The notes below the pieces were generated by a model, which saw only the letters and a list, made by a program, of their open reading frames with translations, was not told the DNA's origin and did not search any database. This document shows, piece by piece, positions 40,851-49,236 of a stretch of 64,000 nucleotides of DNA. This stretch comes from Thermanaeromonas sp. C210 (GTDB lineage: Bacteria; Bacillota; DSM-521; Neomoorellales; Neomoorellaceae): the NCBI RefSeq assembly GCF_013167955.1, contig NZ_BLWF01000001.1, positions 124,001 to 188,000 on the forward strand. The letters are read 5' to 3'. The position numbers and the translations under genes were made by a program. Every line of letters begins with the position of its first letter. The first letter of the stretch is position 1.

Positions 40851-41010
40851 GGGTTCTCCTCTCCCTCGCGTGAAAATTCAGTAACAAAATTATACCACGC
40901 CTTCCTTTCGTCGGGAACCGCGGCTGACCCTTAAAACCGCGTCTAAAGGAGGAAAATACAGGAGGAGAGGGGGGCGACCCGCGCATTTTGCAACAGAGCC
41001 GGATCCTTCC

Positions 41011-41039
41011 TTGACATCCCTTTATCCGGATGCTATTTT
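41011..41039 (+). promoter_or_regulatory. Sigma-A promoter for the cupin gene
   Basis: TTGACA (41011-41016), a 17-base spacer and TATTTT (41034-41039), 55 bases before GTG 41094. Confidence 0.8.
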
Positions 41040-41093
41040 GGCATTACGAGGCGAGGGCCTCGAGGGAACATTTTTGGCAAGGAGGTACATATC

Positions 41094-41438
41094 GTGGAAC
41101 AGTCCGGGCGGTTTCGCAACATAGCTTTTTCCCAGCCCCTTAACCTGGCGGGTCTGGTGGACTACCAGGAAGGCACTGTAGTAAGCAGGACCCTGGCTCA
41201 GGGCAAGAACGTGAGCATAACTCTCTTTGCTTTTGCCCGGGGCGAGGAGATAAGCGCCCATACCTCCCCCGGAGATGCCCTGGTGCACGTTTTGGAGGGG
41301 GAGGCGGAAATCACCATAGGAGAGGAAAAGATGAAGGTTAAAGCCGGTGAGGCGGTGGTCATGCCGGCAGGTATTCCCCACGCCTTGTATGCTGAGAAGC
41401 CCTTCAAGATGTTCCTGGCGGTAGTGTTCAATCCTTAA
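41094..41438 (+). CDS. Cupin-domain protein
   Basis: A 114-residue cupin. Motif 1 is EEISAHTSPGDALVHVLEGEAE and motif 2 is AGEAVVMPAGIPHAL, with His residues placed for metal binding. The GTG start has AAGGAGGT seven bases upstream. It has a strong promoter of its own. It shares size and motif layout with the cupin at 31016. Such proteins are widespread in anaerobes, and the function is unknown. Confidence 0.85.
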   Translation: MEQSGRFRNIAFSQPLNLAGLVDYQEGTVVSRTLAQGKNVSITLFAFARGEEISAHTSPGDALVHVLEGEAEITIGEEKMKVKAGEAVVMPAGIPHALYAEKPFKMFLAVVFNP

Positions 41439-41490
41439 GCCTTTCGTTTGACATCCATGGGGAAAGCAGGAAAAGGCCTCCTTTTGCCGA

Positions 41491-41527
41491 ATACCTTTAA
41501 CCATGCAACGGCAAGGGGGCTTTCTTC
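41491..41527 (+). promoter_or_regulatory. Hairpin covering the ribosome binding site of the protease gene
   Basis: GCCTCC plus TTTTGCCG (about 41477-41490) can pair with CGGCAAGGGGGC (about 41509-41520) with a two-base bulge, followed by TTTCTT. The 3' arm contains the Shine-Dalgarno AAGGGGG of the S41 protease gene. It may act as the cupin gene's terminator, as translational control of the protease, or both. Confidence 0.4.
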
Positions 41528-42676
41528 ATGTTGCAGTTGGGGCGAGCTCAAAGGGTCCGTTTGATGCTTTATGCAGTCCTGGCCCTGGGCTACTTTATAT
41601 TCTCACCTGCGGCGCTGGCGGAGGAACGGGGGCAGACCGTTCCGGAGTGGCCTCTGTTGACAGAAGTGCGCGAGTTGATTGAAAAGAACTATGCCGGCGA
41701 AGTAGACCCCTATTCCCTGGAAGAGGGGGCCATCCGGGGGATGATCCGGGCCCTCGGCGACCCTTACAGCGACTACCTTTCTCCCCGGGAGGTAGAAGCC
41801 TTTCAACAGGTTCTAAAAGGCGAATATTCGGGTACCGGCATGGTGGTTGCCGAGGAGAATGGAGTCTTTACCATCCGGGCCGTCCTACCATCTTCTCCGG
41901 CAGCCCGTCAGGGCATCCGGCCGGGGGGCGTCCTGTTAAGGGTAGACGGAAAGCCCCTGAAGGGGCTTCCCCTGGAAGAGGTCATATTATTGCTTCGAGG
42001 GGAGCCGGGCACCCGGGTGACGGTGGAAATAACCTGGCCGTGGGATGCTCAACCCCGGAGCTTCACCCTGGTGCGCGAATTGATCCGCCAGCCGATGGCG
42101 GAAGCGGCCCTTTTGGAAGGAGGGGTGGGGTATCTGGCCATCTGGTCTTTTACGTCGCGGACTCCGGAGGAGGTTGCCTCCAGCCTGGAAGAGCTGGAGG
42201 GAAAAGGAGCACGCGGCCTGGTCCTGGACCTGCGGGGTAATTCCGGGGGGTATCTCGGGGCCGCCGTGGAGGTGGCGTCCCTTTTCCTGCTGGAGGGCAC
42301 GCCGGTGGCGCAGGTAGTGGATAAACAGGGGTGGGTGGAGGTATTGCGTTCGGAAGGTCCGGGAATCGACTGGCCGGTGGTGGTCCTGGTGGATGGAGGA
42401 ACGGCCAGCGCCGCGGAGCTGTTGGCAGGCGCCCTCCGGGATACGGGTGCGGCCCTTTTGGTAGGCACCCGTACCTTTGGCAAGGGAAGCATCCAGAGCC
42501 TTTTGCCTTTGAGGGACGGCGGCGCCCTAAAACTTACCACAGCCCATTATCTTACTCCCGCCGGCCGCCAGATCGACGGCGAAGGCCTTGAGCCGGACTT
42601 TAGCGTCGACGATCCGGAAGAACAGCTGCGTACGGCGGTTCATTTGCTCCAACACCGGCATCCGTCTGCCGCCTGA
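41528..42676 (+). CDS. S41-family C-terminal processing protease (CtpA-like)
   Basis: A 382-residue exported serine protease. The signal/anchor helix (about 10-30, ending AALA) is followed by the S41 N-terminal segment (LGDPYSDYLSPRE), a PDZ domain (about 95-180, starting YSGTGMVV) and the protease core. The catalytic Ser lies in GGTASAAELLAGAL and the Lys in TFGKGSIQ. It probably trims wall or secreted proteins. It has the usual family length. Confidence 0.92.
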   Translation: MLQLGRAQRVRLMLYAVLALGYFIFSPAALAEERGQTVPEWPLLTEVRELIEKNYAGEVDPYSLEEGAIRGMIRALGDPYSDYLSPREVEAFQQVLKGEYSGTGMVVAEENGVFTIRAVLPSSPAARQGIRPGGVLLRVDGKPLKGLPLEEVILLLRGEPGTRVTVEITWPWDAQPRSFTLVRELIRQPMAEAALLEGGVGYLAIWSFTSRTPEEVASSLEELEGKGARGLVLDLRGNSGGYLGAAVEVASLFLLEGTPVAQVVDKQGWVEVLRSEGPGIDWPVVVLVDGGTASAAELLAGALRDTGAALLVGTRTFGKGSIQSLLPLRDGGALKLTTAHYLTPAGRQIDGEGLEPDFSVDDPEEQLRTAVHLLQHRHPSAA

Positions 42677-42744
42677 AGCGGTCATACAGAAACAGCGGTT
42701 CATAGGTGTACAACACAGGCGCTGCTGCGGGGGGAGGGCCGCCC

Positions 42745-44658
42745 ATGGCCGAAATAGCCTTTATTGCGCCCTATGAAGATTTGGCCCATGTTGCTCGGCA
42801 GGTGAGCCAGGAGCTGGGGATGGATGTAGAGATCCATGTGGCCCGCATGCAGGAGGGCGTGCGGGTAGCACGCGAAGCAGCCCAGAGGGGCTGCCAGGTT
42901 CTGGTGAGTCGGGGGGTGACCGCCTACTTGATCCAGCAGTCGGGCCTGGATCTGCCGGTGGTGGATGTCCCCATCGGGGGATACGATATCCTGCGGGCCT
43001 ACTATCAGGCCAAGCAGTTCGGCGGCCCCATCGGCATTGTGGATATTCCCGACGTGATCCAGGGATTGGAAAGCCTGGAGAACATCCTGGGGGAAACCTT
43101 TATTAAATACAGCCTTAAGGATCAGGATGAGGATATCCGGCGGGGGATTCTGGCCGTGAGGGAGGCCGGGGCGGAAGTAATCATCGGTAAGATCGCCATG
43201 GCCAGGGAGGCCCGCAACTTCGGCCTGAACAGCGTGATTATTACTTCAGGCAAAGAGGCGGTCTACCAGGCCTTGAAGGAAGCCCAGCGGGTTCTCGTGG
43301 TGAGGCACCAGGAAAAGCGCCGCTCCGAGCAGTTGAAGGCCATCCTGGACTTTGCCTACGACGGGATTATCGCCCTGGATGAGGAAGGGTGCATTACGGT
43401 ATTCAACCCGGTGGCGGAAAAACTATCGGGATGGCGGGCGGAGGAGGCTTTGGGCCGCCATGTTACGGAGGTTATCCCGGCAGCCAGGTGCCACCTCTTG
43501 CTGGAGAGTGGCAAACCCGAGCTGGGAGAAATACTGGAGATCGGTAATACCAGGGTAGTAGCCAACCGGGTGCCTATTGTGGTCGACGGCCGGACGGTGG
43601 GGGTGGTCACCACCTTCCAGAATATTGCCAGCCTGCAGAGCCTGGAACATAAAGTCCGCCGGATGCTGGCCGGCCGGGGCCACGTAGCCAAATATACCTT
43701 TGGGGATATCCTGGGCGAGAGCCCGGCGTTTAAAGAAGCCATCCGGCTGGCCAGGGAGTACGCCAGCACCCAGTCTACGGTGCTTATCTACGGGGAAACG
43801 GGTACCGGCAAGGAAATGTTCGCCCATGCCATCCATCTGGCCGGGTCGCGGCGGGCAGGGCCCTTTGTGGCCGTCAATTGTGCGGCCCTGCCGGAAAACC
43901 TCCTGGAGAGCGAGCTTTTCGGGTATGTGGAAGGGGCCTTTACCGGTGCCCGCAGGGGAGGAAAGCCGGGGCTTTTTGAGCTGGCCCACAAGGGGACCAT
44001 TTTTCTCGATGAGATCGGCGAGATGTCCGCGCGCCTCCAGGCCCGGGTCCTCCGGGTGCTGGAAGAAAGGGAGGTCATGCGGCTGGGGGATGACCGGGTC
44101 ATTCCGGTGGATGTGCGGGTAATTGCCGCCACCCATCGGGATTTGAAAACTATGGTGAAGAACGGGGCCTTTCGGGCCGACCTTTACTACCGCATTAATG
44201 TCCTCAATTTAACCCTTCCCCCCCTGCGGGAGCGGGGGACGGATGTTGTTTTGCTGGCCAGGCACTTCCTGCAGGAGTTTTGCCGGGGCCTGAGGCGGCC
44301 GGCGGCCCTCCTTTCTCCCGAGGCGTGCCGGGAGCTCCTCCTTTACCCGTGGTCGGGCAACGTCAGGGAACTGCGGAACGTAATGGAGCGCCTGGCCTTG
44401 CGCCATCACGGCGGTACCATCGGCCCGCGGGAAGTGCGCCTGGCTCTGGAGCGGGAAACCCCGGGGGAAGAGGGCCATACAGGGGAGGAGGCCTCGAAAG
44501 AGAGCGCGGCGCGGCCAGCTTGGGTCTCTGAGGTTAACCGCCTGGAGCGGACCGTCATTGAAAGAACCCTCATGGAAACGGGAGGCAATAAGGCAGAGGC
44601 AGCCCGGCGTTTGGGAATAAGCCGCACTACCCTGTGGCGCAAGCTGAAAAGAATCTGA
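42745..44658 (+). CDS. Sigma-54-dependent activator with PrpR-type sensor domain
   Basis: A 637-residue enhancer-binding protein. Residues 1-190 are a PrpR N-terminal domain (binds small organic acids or acyl-CoAs in relatives), about 205-310 a PAS domain (FAYDGIIALDEEGCI), about 325-560 the AAA+ core with Walker A GETGTGKE and the sigma-54 loop GAFTGA, and the C-terminus a Fis-type helix-turn-helix (NKAEAARRLGISRTTLWRKL). The start is ATG 42745 behind GGGGGGAGGG; a GTG at 42706 lacks a site. It probably activates the -24/-12 promoter at 44813 for the operon downstream. Confidence 0.93.
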   Translation: MAEIAFIAPYEDLAHVARQVSQELGMDVEIHVARMQEGVRVAREAAQRGCQVLVSRGVTAYLIQQSGLDLPVVDVPIGGYDILRAYYQAKQFGGPIGIVDIPDVIQGLESLENILGETFIKYSLKDQDEDIRRGILAVREAGAEVIIGKIAMAREARNFGLNSVIITSGKEAVYQALKEAQRVLVVRHQEKRRSEQLKAILDFAYDGIIALDEEGCITVFNPVAEKLSGWRAEEALGRHVTEVIPAARCHLLLESGKPELGEILEIGNTRVVANRVPIVVDGRTVGVVTTFQNIASLQSLEHKVRRMLAGRGHVAKYTFGDILGESPAFKEAIRLAREYASTQSTVLIYGETGTGKEMFAHAIHLAGSRRAGPFVAVNCAALPENLLESELFGYVEGAFTGARRGGKPGLFELAHKGTIFLDEIGEMSARLQARVLRVLEEREVMRLGDDRVIPVDVRVIAATHRDLKTMVKNGAFRADLYYRINVLNLTLPPLRERGTDVVLLARHFLQEFCRGLRRPAALLSPEACRELLLYPWSGNVRELRNVMERLALRHHGGTIGPREVRLALERETPGEEGHTGEEASKESAARPAWVSEVNRLERTVIERTLMETGGNKAEAARRLGISRTTLWRKLKRI

Positions 44659-44685
44659 GCTCCCGTGCGTTACCCTTGTCCCTCC

Positions 44686-44717
44686 TGAAACGTTCCAAGG
44701 GGGCGCTTGAGGTTTCA
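44686..44717. promoter_or_regulatory. Candidate upstream activator site
   Basis: TGAAAC (44686-44691) and GTTTCA (44712-44717) form an inverted pair about 100 bases upstream of the sigma-54 promoter, the usual distance for activator binding. The half-sites are short, so this is tentative. Confidence 0.35.
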
Positions 44718-44812
44718 TAAATGCAACACCCGCGGCTGTTAAGGAAACCGGGGGCTGAAAAAAGGAGCAGCGGCGGCAAGGCCTCGAAGCCGGCGGCCTG
44801 TTTCGGGGGCTA

Positions 44813-44828
44813 TGGCATGCTTTTTGCT
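44813..44828 (+). promoter_or_regulatory. Sigma-54 (-24/-12) promoter
   Basis: TGGCATGCTTTTTGCT has GG and GC exactly 10 bases apart and matches TGGCACG-N4-TTGCW except at one position. It lies 155 bases after the activator gene and 400 bases before the first gene of the 2-oxoacid oxidoreductase operon. Confidence 0.82.
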
Positions 44829-45228
44829 ATGTATGTTAACTGAGGCCAGAATAACAAGAGGGCAGCCCCCGGGCCATCGCCGCTTTTTGGCCGAATGTAA
44901 TCCGGCCCCCCTTCGCGCCAATAGCTTCGCGGACCGAGAACGGTACTCCATTGGCGGCTTCGGGGGGTTCCGGCTCGACCGGCTTTCGTCCCTCGGGCCA
45001 CGTCCACAGTCTTCTTTATTGGTACACGCCCGGCCCCGTTTCCATGCAGGAAAAGCTCGGCCTTCGCCTCGGCTCAATTTGCCCAGTTGCGGGGTAAATC
45101 ACCTTCATAGACTCGGGGATACGTCGGCGCAGCACGCGGGAGGCGGTTCCGGAGAAAAAAGATATAACAAAAACGGAATTAACATAATAGAAATAATTGC
45201 CTTAACGGAAGGAGTGATCACCGCTGTC
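44829..45228 (+). other. Long transcribed leader of the sigma-54 operon
   Basis: A 400-base segment between the sigma-54 promoter and the ferredoxin start. It is GC-rich to about 45140, then A-rich up to the ribosome binding site AAGGAG (45209-45214). Open frames cross it but show no known domain. I see no recognised RNA family or terminator. Confidence 0.4.
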
Positions 45229-45513
45229 ATGAAGGACTTACCCCTGGTTCCCTCGGCAGCACCGGGCACGGCGGCCGCCGGCCCGGGAGTATCCGGCTGG
45301 CGGGAAAGGCGGCCGGTGTGGAAAAGGGAGCGCTGTAACTTCTGCCGGGATTGCCTCTTGTACTGCCCGGAAGGAGCCCTGGGTTTGGAGGGTGACGAGC
45401 TGCGGATCAACTTGGCATTTTGTAAAGGTTGCGGCATCTGTGCCCATGAATGCCCCTTGCAGGCCCTGGACATGGTTCCGGAATACACGGGGCAAGCCGG
45501 GTTCCTGGCGTAG
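45229..45513 (+). CDS. 2-oxoacid:ferredoxin oxidoreductase, ferredoxin (delta) subunit
   Basis: A 94-residue two-cluster ferredoxin: CNFCRDCLLYCPEGA and CKGCGICAHECPLQA. As first gene of the delta-alpha-beta-gamma set, it carries electrons from the thiamine centre to soluble ferredoxin. About 30 N-terminal residues precede the first cluster. ATG 45229 is the likely start, 14 bases after AAGGAG; GTG 45214 is an alternative lying on the site. Confidence 0.9.
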   Translation: MKDLPLVPSAAPGTAAAGPGVSGWRERRPVWKRERCNFCRDCLLYCPEGALGLEGDELRINLAFCKGCGICAHECPLQALDMVPEYTGQAGFLA

Positions 45514-45531
45514 AGAAGGGAGTAGAAAAGG

Positions 45532-46698
45532 ATGCGGGAACTTCTTAACGGCAACGAAGCTGCCGCGGAGGCCGCCCGGCTGGCAAGGATAGAGGTCCTG
45601 GCCTCCTATCCCATCACCCCGGCGGCTCCCGTCATGGAGAGACTGACCGGTTTTATAGCCCAGGGGACCCTTAAGGCCAGGTTTATCCGGGTAGAGTCCG
45701 ATCACAGCGCCCTGGCCGCTGCCGCGGGGGCGGCCCTGGCCGGGGGCCGAACCCTGGTAGTTACCAATTCCCAGGGAATCGCCTATATGAGCGAGGTGCT
45801 CTACCATGTTTCGGGACTCCGGCTTCCGGTAGTAATGGCGGTGGTGAATCGGGCCCTGGCCGCTCCCCATTCGCGTTTTCCCGACCACGGAGATGCCGTG
45901 GCCCAGGAAGCCTGCGGGTGGATCCAGCTCTTCTGTGAGAACAACCAGGAGGTATTGGATACCGTGATCCAGGCTTACCGCCTGGCCGAGGACGACCGGG
46001 TGCGGCTGCCGGTAATGGTCAACTATGAAAGCTATATCCAGTCCCATACCCGTGAGGTAGTGGAGGTTCCCGAGGAAGAAATTATAGACGGGTTTCTGCC
46101 CTTGAACAGGAGGGCCGCCCTGGATGTAGATAATCCGCGGGCCATCAACGTGGTAACCGGGCCGGACTTGTACATGGACTATAAGTACCGCCAGGATGCA
46201 GCCCTCAGAGGGGCGGCGAAAGTCCTGGCCGAGGTGAGCGGTGAGTACGGCAGGCTGACGGGAAGGAACTGGGGCGGTCCGGTCGAGGGTTACCGGTTGC
46301 AGGAGGCCGGGCACGTCCTGGTGACCATGGGTTCCCTGGTGAGCACCTGCCGGGAAGCGGTGGACCAACTGCGGGCGGCGGGTGAACCCGCCGGGTTGCT
46401 TAAGATACGGGCCTTCCGCCCCTTCCCGGTGGAGGAAGTGCGGGAGTATCTAAAAGGAGTTAAGACGGTAACCGTGCTGGATAAAAATATTGTGTATGGA
46501 TCAGGGGGGGCGCTGGCCCGGGAGGTGAGGGCCGCCCTGTACGGCGAACCGGAGGCACCCCCGGTGTTCAGCTACATCGCCGGCCTCGGGGGCCGGGACG
46601 TGACGTCCGCCGACGTGTGTAAGATTTTCGGGCTTACCCAAGAGAAGCGGCGCGCCGGCGCAAAACCCCCGGCCTTTGAATGGTACGGGTTGGAATGA
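45532..46698 (+). CDS. 2-oxoacid:ferredoxin oxidoreductase, alpha subunit
   Basis: A 388-residue PorA/VorB-type subunit. It has the family marks YPITPAAPVMERL, TNSQGIAYMSEVLYH, and GWIQLFCENNQEVLD, and a C-terminal domain with TMGSLVSTCREAVD and LKIRAFRPFPVEEV. It forms the core heterodimer with the beta subunit that decarboxylates a 2-oxoacid to acyl-CoA. Divergence from ordinary pyruvate enzymes (for example HSRFPDHGDAVAQE) suggests a different or wider substrate. The start is ATG 45532 behind AGAAGGGAG. Confidence 0.92.
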   Translation: MRELLNGNEAAAEAARLARIEVLASYPITPAAPVMERLTGFIAQGTLKARFIRVESDHSALAAAAGAALAGGRTLVVTNSQGIAYMSEVLYHVSGLRLPVVMAVVNRALAAPHSRFPDHGDAVAQEACGWIQLFCENNQEVLDTVIQAYRLAEDDRVRLPVMVNYESYIQSHTREVVEVPEEEIIDGFLPLNRRAALDVDNPRAINVVTGPDLYMDYKYRQDAALRGAAKVLAEVSGEYGRLTGRNWGGPVEGYRLQEAGHVLVTMGSLVSTCREAVDQLRAAGEPAGLLKIRAFRPFPVEEVREYLKGVKTVTVLDKNIVYGSGGALAREVRAALYGEPEAPPVFSYIAGLGGRDVTSADVCKIFGLTQEKRRAGAKPPAFEWYGLE

Positions 46699-46720
46699 CC
46701 GGGCAAGGGAGGCGGGCTAA

Positions 46721-47581
46721 GTGGATTTATTTACGGGAGGACACTCGGGCTGCCGCGGTTGCGGTGCCGCCATTGCCATGCGACAGGCGATGCAGGCTCT
46801 GGGCCCCAGGACCATTATGGTTATACCGGCCTCCTGCATGGCCACCATAGGCGGTTCGGGGCTTAAAACGGCCTGGAATATACCTTTTTATCACTCCCTT
46901 TTCGCCTGTGCACCGGCCGTGGCCTCGGGGGTGCGGGCCGCCTTGGAAATCCGGGGTATAGAAGGGGTAAAGGTTGTGTCCTGGGCCGGGGATGCGGGAA
47001 CGGCGGATATCGGGTTCCAGGCCCTGAGCGGGGCGGCGGAGCGCAACGAAGATATTATTCACGTATGTTACGATAATGAAACCTATATGAACACGGGCGG
47101 GCAGGCAGGAGGAACCACCCCCCTTAGCGCCTGGACCCCGGATACTCCGGCAGGAAAACCTACCAAGCCCAAAGATATGCCGGCCCTAATGGCCGCCCAC
47201 CGCCCGGAATACCTGGCCACGGCCTCCATAGCCTACCCCCGGGATTTTATAGAGAAACTTAAGCGCGCCGCGGAAGTCAAAGGTTTCTGTTACCTGCACG
47301 TGCTGGCCCCCTGCCACCGGGGCTGGGGCATAAGGGAAGAGGAAACGGTAGAGATGGCGCGGCTGGCGGTAGAGTGCGGCCTGTGGATTCTCTACGAAGA
47401 GCGGCAGGGTCGGCAGCGTTTAACCGTGGTGCCGGAAAAGAGGCTGCCGGTGAGGGAGTATATCCTGCGCCAGCAGAGGTTCCGGGAGTGCCGGGAAGAA
47501 GATATAGAGGCTTTGCAGGCCGAAGTGGACCAGCGGTGGCAGAGGATGGCCGCCGGCGCCGGTGGGGAGGAGTTGGGATGA
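46721..47581 (+). CDS. 2-oxoacid:ferredoxin oxidoreductase, beta (thiamine diphosphate) subunit
   Basis: A 286-residue PorB-type subunit. The N-terminal GHSGCRGCG carries two cluster ligands. The thiamine diphosphate motif runs from GDAGTADIG to YDNETYMNTGGQ. A C-terminal Cys needed for a 4Fe-4S site is plausible in LAPCHRGWG. The GTG start has AGGGAGG upstream. It overlaps the gamma subunit by four bases (ATGA). Confidence 0.93.
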   Translation: MDLFTGGHSGCRGCGAAIAMRQAMQALGPRTIMVIPASCMATIGGSGLKTAWNIPFYHSLFACAPAVASGVRAALEIRGIEGVKVVSWAGDAGTADIGFQALSGAAERNEDIIHVCYDNETYMNTGGQAGGTTPLSAWTPDTPAGKPTKPKDMPALMAAHRPEYLATASIAYPRDFIEKLKRAAEVKGFCYLHVLAPCHRGWGIREEETVEMARLAVECGLWILYEERQGRQRLTVVPEKRLPVREYILRQQRFRECREEDIEALQAEVDQRWQRMAAGAGGEELG

Positions 47582-48009
47582 TAGAACTGCGCTTTCACGG
47601 GCGCTACGGGCAACCGGTTACGCCCTGGGCCATGGCGGTGGCCACTAAAGCCTTGCAGCAAGGGCGCTACGTCCAGGTCTTTGAGAATTTCGGCGCCTTT
47701 CGGTCCGGTGCCCCCATGCATACCACGGTAAGGATAAGCGATAACTTTATATATACCAGGTCTTCCAACCATACGAGTCCGGATATAGTGGTGGTACTGG
47801 ATAACAGCCTCTTCGGGGTAACGGATGTGACCCGGGGATTAAAACCGGGCGGGATAGTGGTGGCAGCCGGGCTGCAGCCGGAGGGGCTGCAGGCTTTAAA
47901 GGATTTCCGGTTTATTTCCGTTCCGGTGCCGCCCGGCGCGGGCCAGGAGGAACGTAAAAACGCCCTGCTGGAAGCCCTGGCGGACTTAGGGGTAATAAAA
48001 AGGGATTAG
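47578..48009 (+). CDS. 2-oxoacid:ferredoxin oxidoreductase, gamma subunit
   Basis: A 143-residue gamma-domain protein: RFHGRYGQPVTPWAMAVATKAL, then FGAFRSGAPMHTTVRIS and a Rossmann-like DIVVVLDNSLF. It is shorter than the usual 170-190 residues. The typical start RxxGxGGQG is replaced by RFHGRYGQP, a noticeable change in the glycine-rich loop. The ATG at 47578 overlaps the stop of the beta gene. Confidence 0.9.
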   Translation: MIELRFHGRYGQPVTPWAMAVATKALQQGRYVQVFENFGAFRSGAPMHTTVRISDNFIYTRSSNHTSPDIVVVLDNSLFGVTDVTRGLKPGGIVVAAGLQPEGLQALKDFRFISVPVPPGAGQEERKNALLEALADLGVIKRD

Positions 48010-48025
48010 CGAGGTCTTGCTACCT

Positions 48026-49213
48026 ATGCATTATGCGCACCGTGTTTTAGCCCGGGCAGCCGGCCGCCAACAGGCGGAAATAGGCGAAATTATCGAAGTG
48101 CCCGTAGATCTGGCCCTGGGGCATGACGGCAGCGCCGGTGAATTCCTGGCCGCCTGGCCGCCGGGGGCGAGGGTGGCCATCCCTGCCAAGACGGTATTTA
48201 CCCTGGATCACCTCCTGCCGGCCCCTACGGTGGAGGCCCGGGAGTTACACCGCCGGCTCTTGAGCTTCGGCCGGGAACAGCAGGTCCACGTGTTCGCCCG
48301 CGGGGAAGGAGTCCTTCACCAGGTGGTGGCCGAGCGCTTTACGCCCCGGCGCGGGTGGATCATAGCGGGCGCCGACGGGCATGTGGCCACCGCCGGGGCC
48401 TTTGGCGCCCTGGCCTTTTCCCTAAAGCCTAAAGACCTGGTAAAGGTGCTGCTCACCGGGAAGGTGCAGGTATCAGTACCGGGAGTCTATACTGTGGAGA
48501 TTAAAGGAAGCCTGCCCCCTGGAAGAACAGCCCGGGACCTGGCGTTAGAAGTAATCCGCCACCTAAACCGGGAGGCCATCCGGGGCAAGGTGCTGGCCTT
48601 TCAGGGAGAAGGAGTATGGCAGCTCAGTGTTTCCGGGCGGATGGCTTTATGTAACCTTATTGGAGAAACAGGGGCGGTGACGGGTTTAATTATACCTCCG
48701 GAAGAAACAGCACCCGGTACCAAACCTGACCTGGAACTGGTGGCGGAAGAGATAGAGCCTCTGGTGGCCTGTCCGCCCTCTCCCGCCAACGTGCGGCCCC
48801 TGCGGGAACTCTACGGGCTGCCCATAACCCAGGCGGTAGTGGGGGGATGTTCCAGCGGGCGGCTGGAAGATATGAGGGAACTGGCTTGTGGCCTTGGGGA
48901 GAATAAAGTCCACAAAGATGTCACCCTGCTGGTGGTGCCCGCTTCGGCCTGTGTTTTGACCCAGATGGAAAAAGAAGGGCTGGCCGGGACCTTACGCGAA
49001 CAGGGAGCCTTGATACTCCCGCCGGGTTGCGGACCCTGCCCTGGTAAACATCTCGGTCTCCTGGCCCCAGGCGACCGCGTACTGGCGGCAACGGTTAGGA
49101 ATGTTCCCGGACGGATGGGTTCAATAGAAGGGGAGATTTACCTGGCTTCTCCCCGGGCCGTAGGCGCTGCTGCCGCTGCCGGGGCCGTAGCTCCTGTACC
49201 GTTCGGAGAGTGA
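48026..49213 (+). CDS. Aconitase-family protein (LeuC/HacA-like large subunit), atypical
   Basis: A 395-residue member of the aconitase/isopropylmalate isomerase large-subunit family. Cluster cysteines are present: GGCSSGRLEDM in place of the usual SCTNGR, and GCGPCPG with two Cys. The GHDGS, GVLHQV and TAGAFGALAF regions also align. The active-site DSHT motif is changed to ADGHV. No small (swivel) subunit gene follows. The start is ATG 48026 behind GAGGT rather than TTG 48017. It may be a hydro-lyase for a hydroxydicarboxylate with a new substrate, or use a small subunit encoded elsewhere. Confidence 0.82.
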   Translation: MHYAHRVLARAAGRQQAEIGEIIEVPVDLALGHDGSAGEFLAAWPPGARVAIPAKTVFTLDHLLPAPTVEARELHRRLLSFGREQQVHVFARGEGVLHQVVAERFTPRRGWIIAGADGHVATAGAFGALAFSLKPKDLVKVLLTGKVQVSVPGVYTVEIKGSLPPGRTARDLALEVIRHLNREAIRGKVLAFQGEGVWQLSVSGRMALCNLIGETGAVTGLIIPPEETAPGTKPDLELVAEEIEPLVACPPSPANVRPLRELYGLPITQAVVGGCSSGRLEDMRELACGLGENKVHKDVTLLVVPASACVLTQMEKEGLAGTLREQGALILPPGCGPCPGKHLGLLAPGDRVLAATVRNVPGRMGSIEGEIYLASPRAVGAAAAAGAVAPVPFGE

Positions 49214-49236
49214 GCCAAGCCGGAGGGAAGAGAACT

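Noticed and set aside
44812-45228. Extended ferredoxin frame from 44812
   Set aside because: It begins inside the sigma-54 promoter, the added residues show no domain, and ATG 45229 fits the usual delta subunit.
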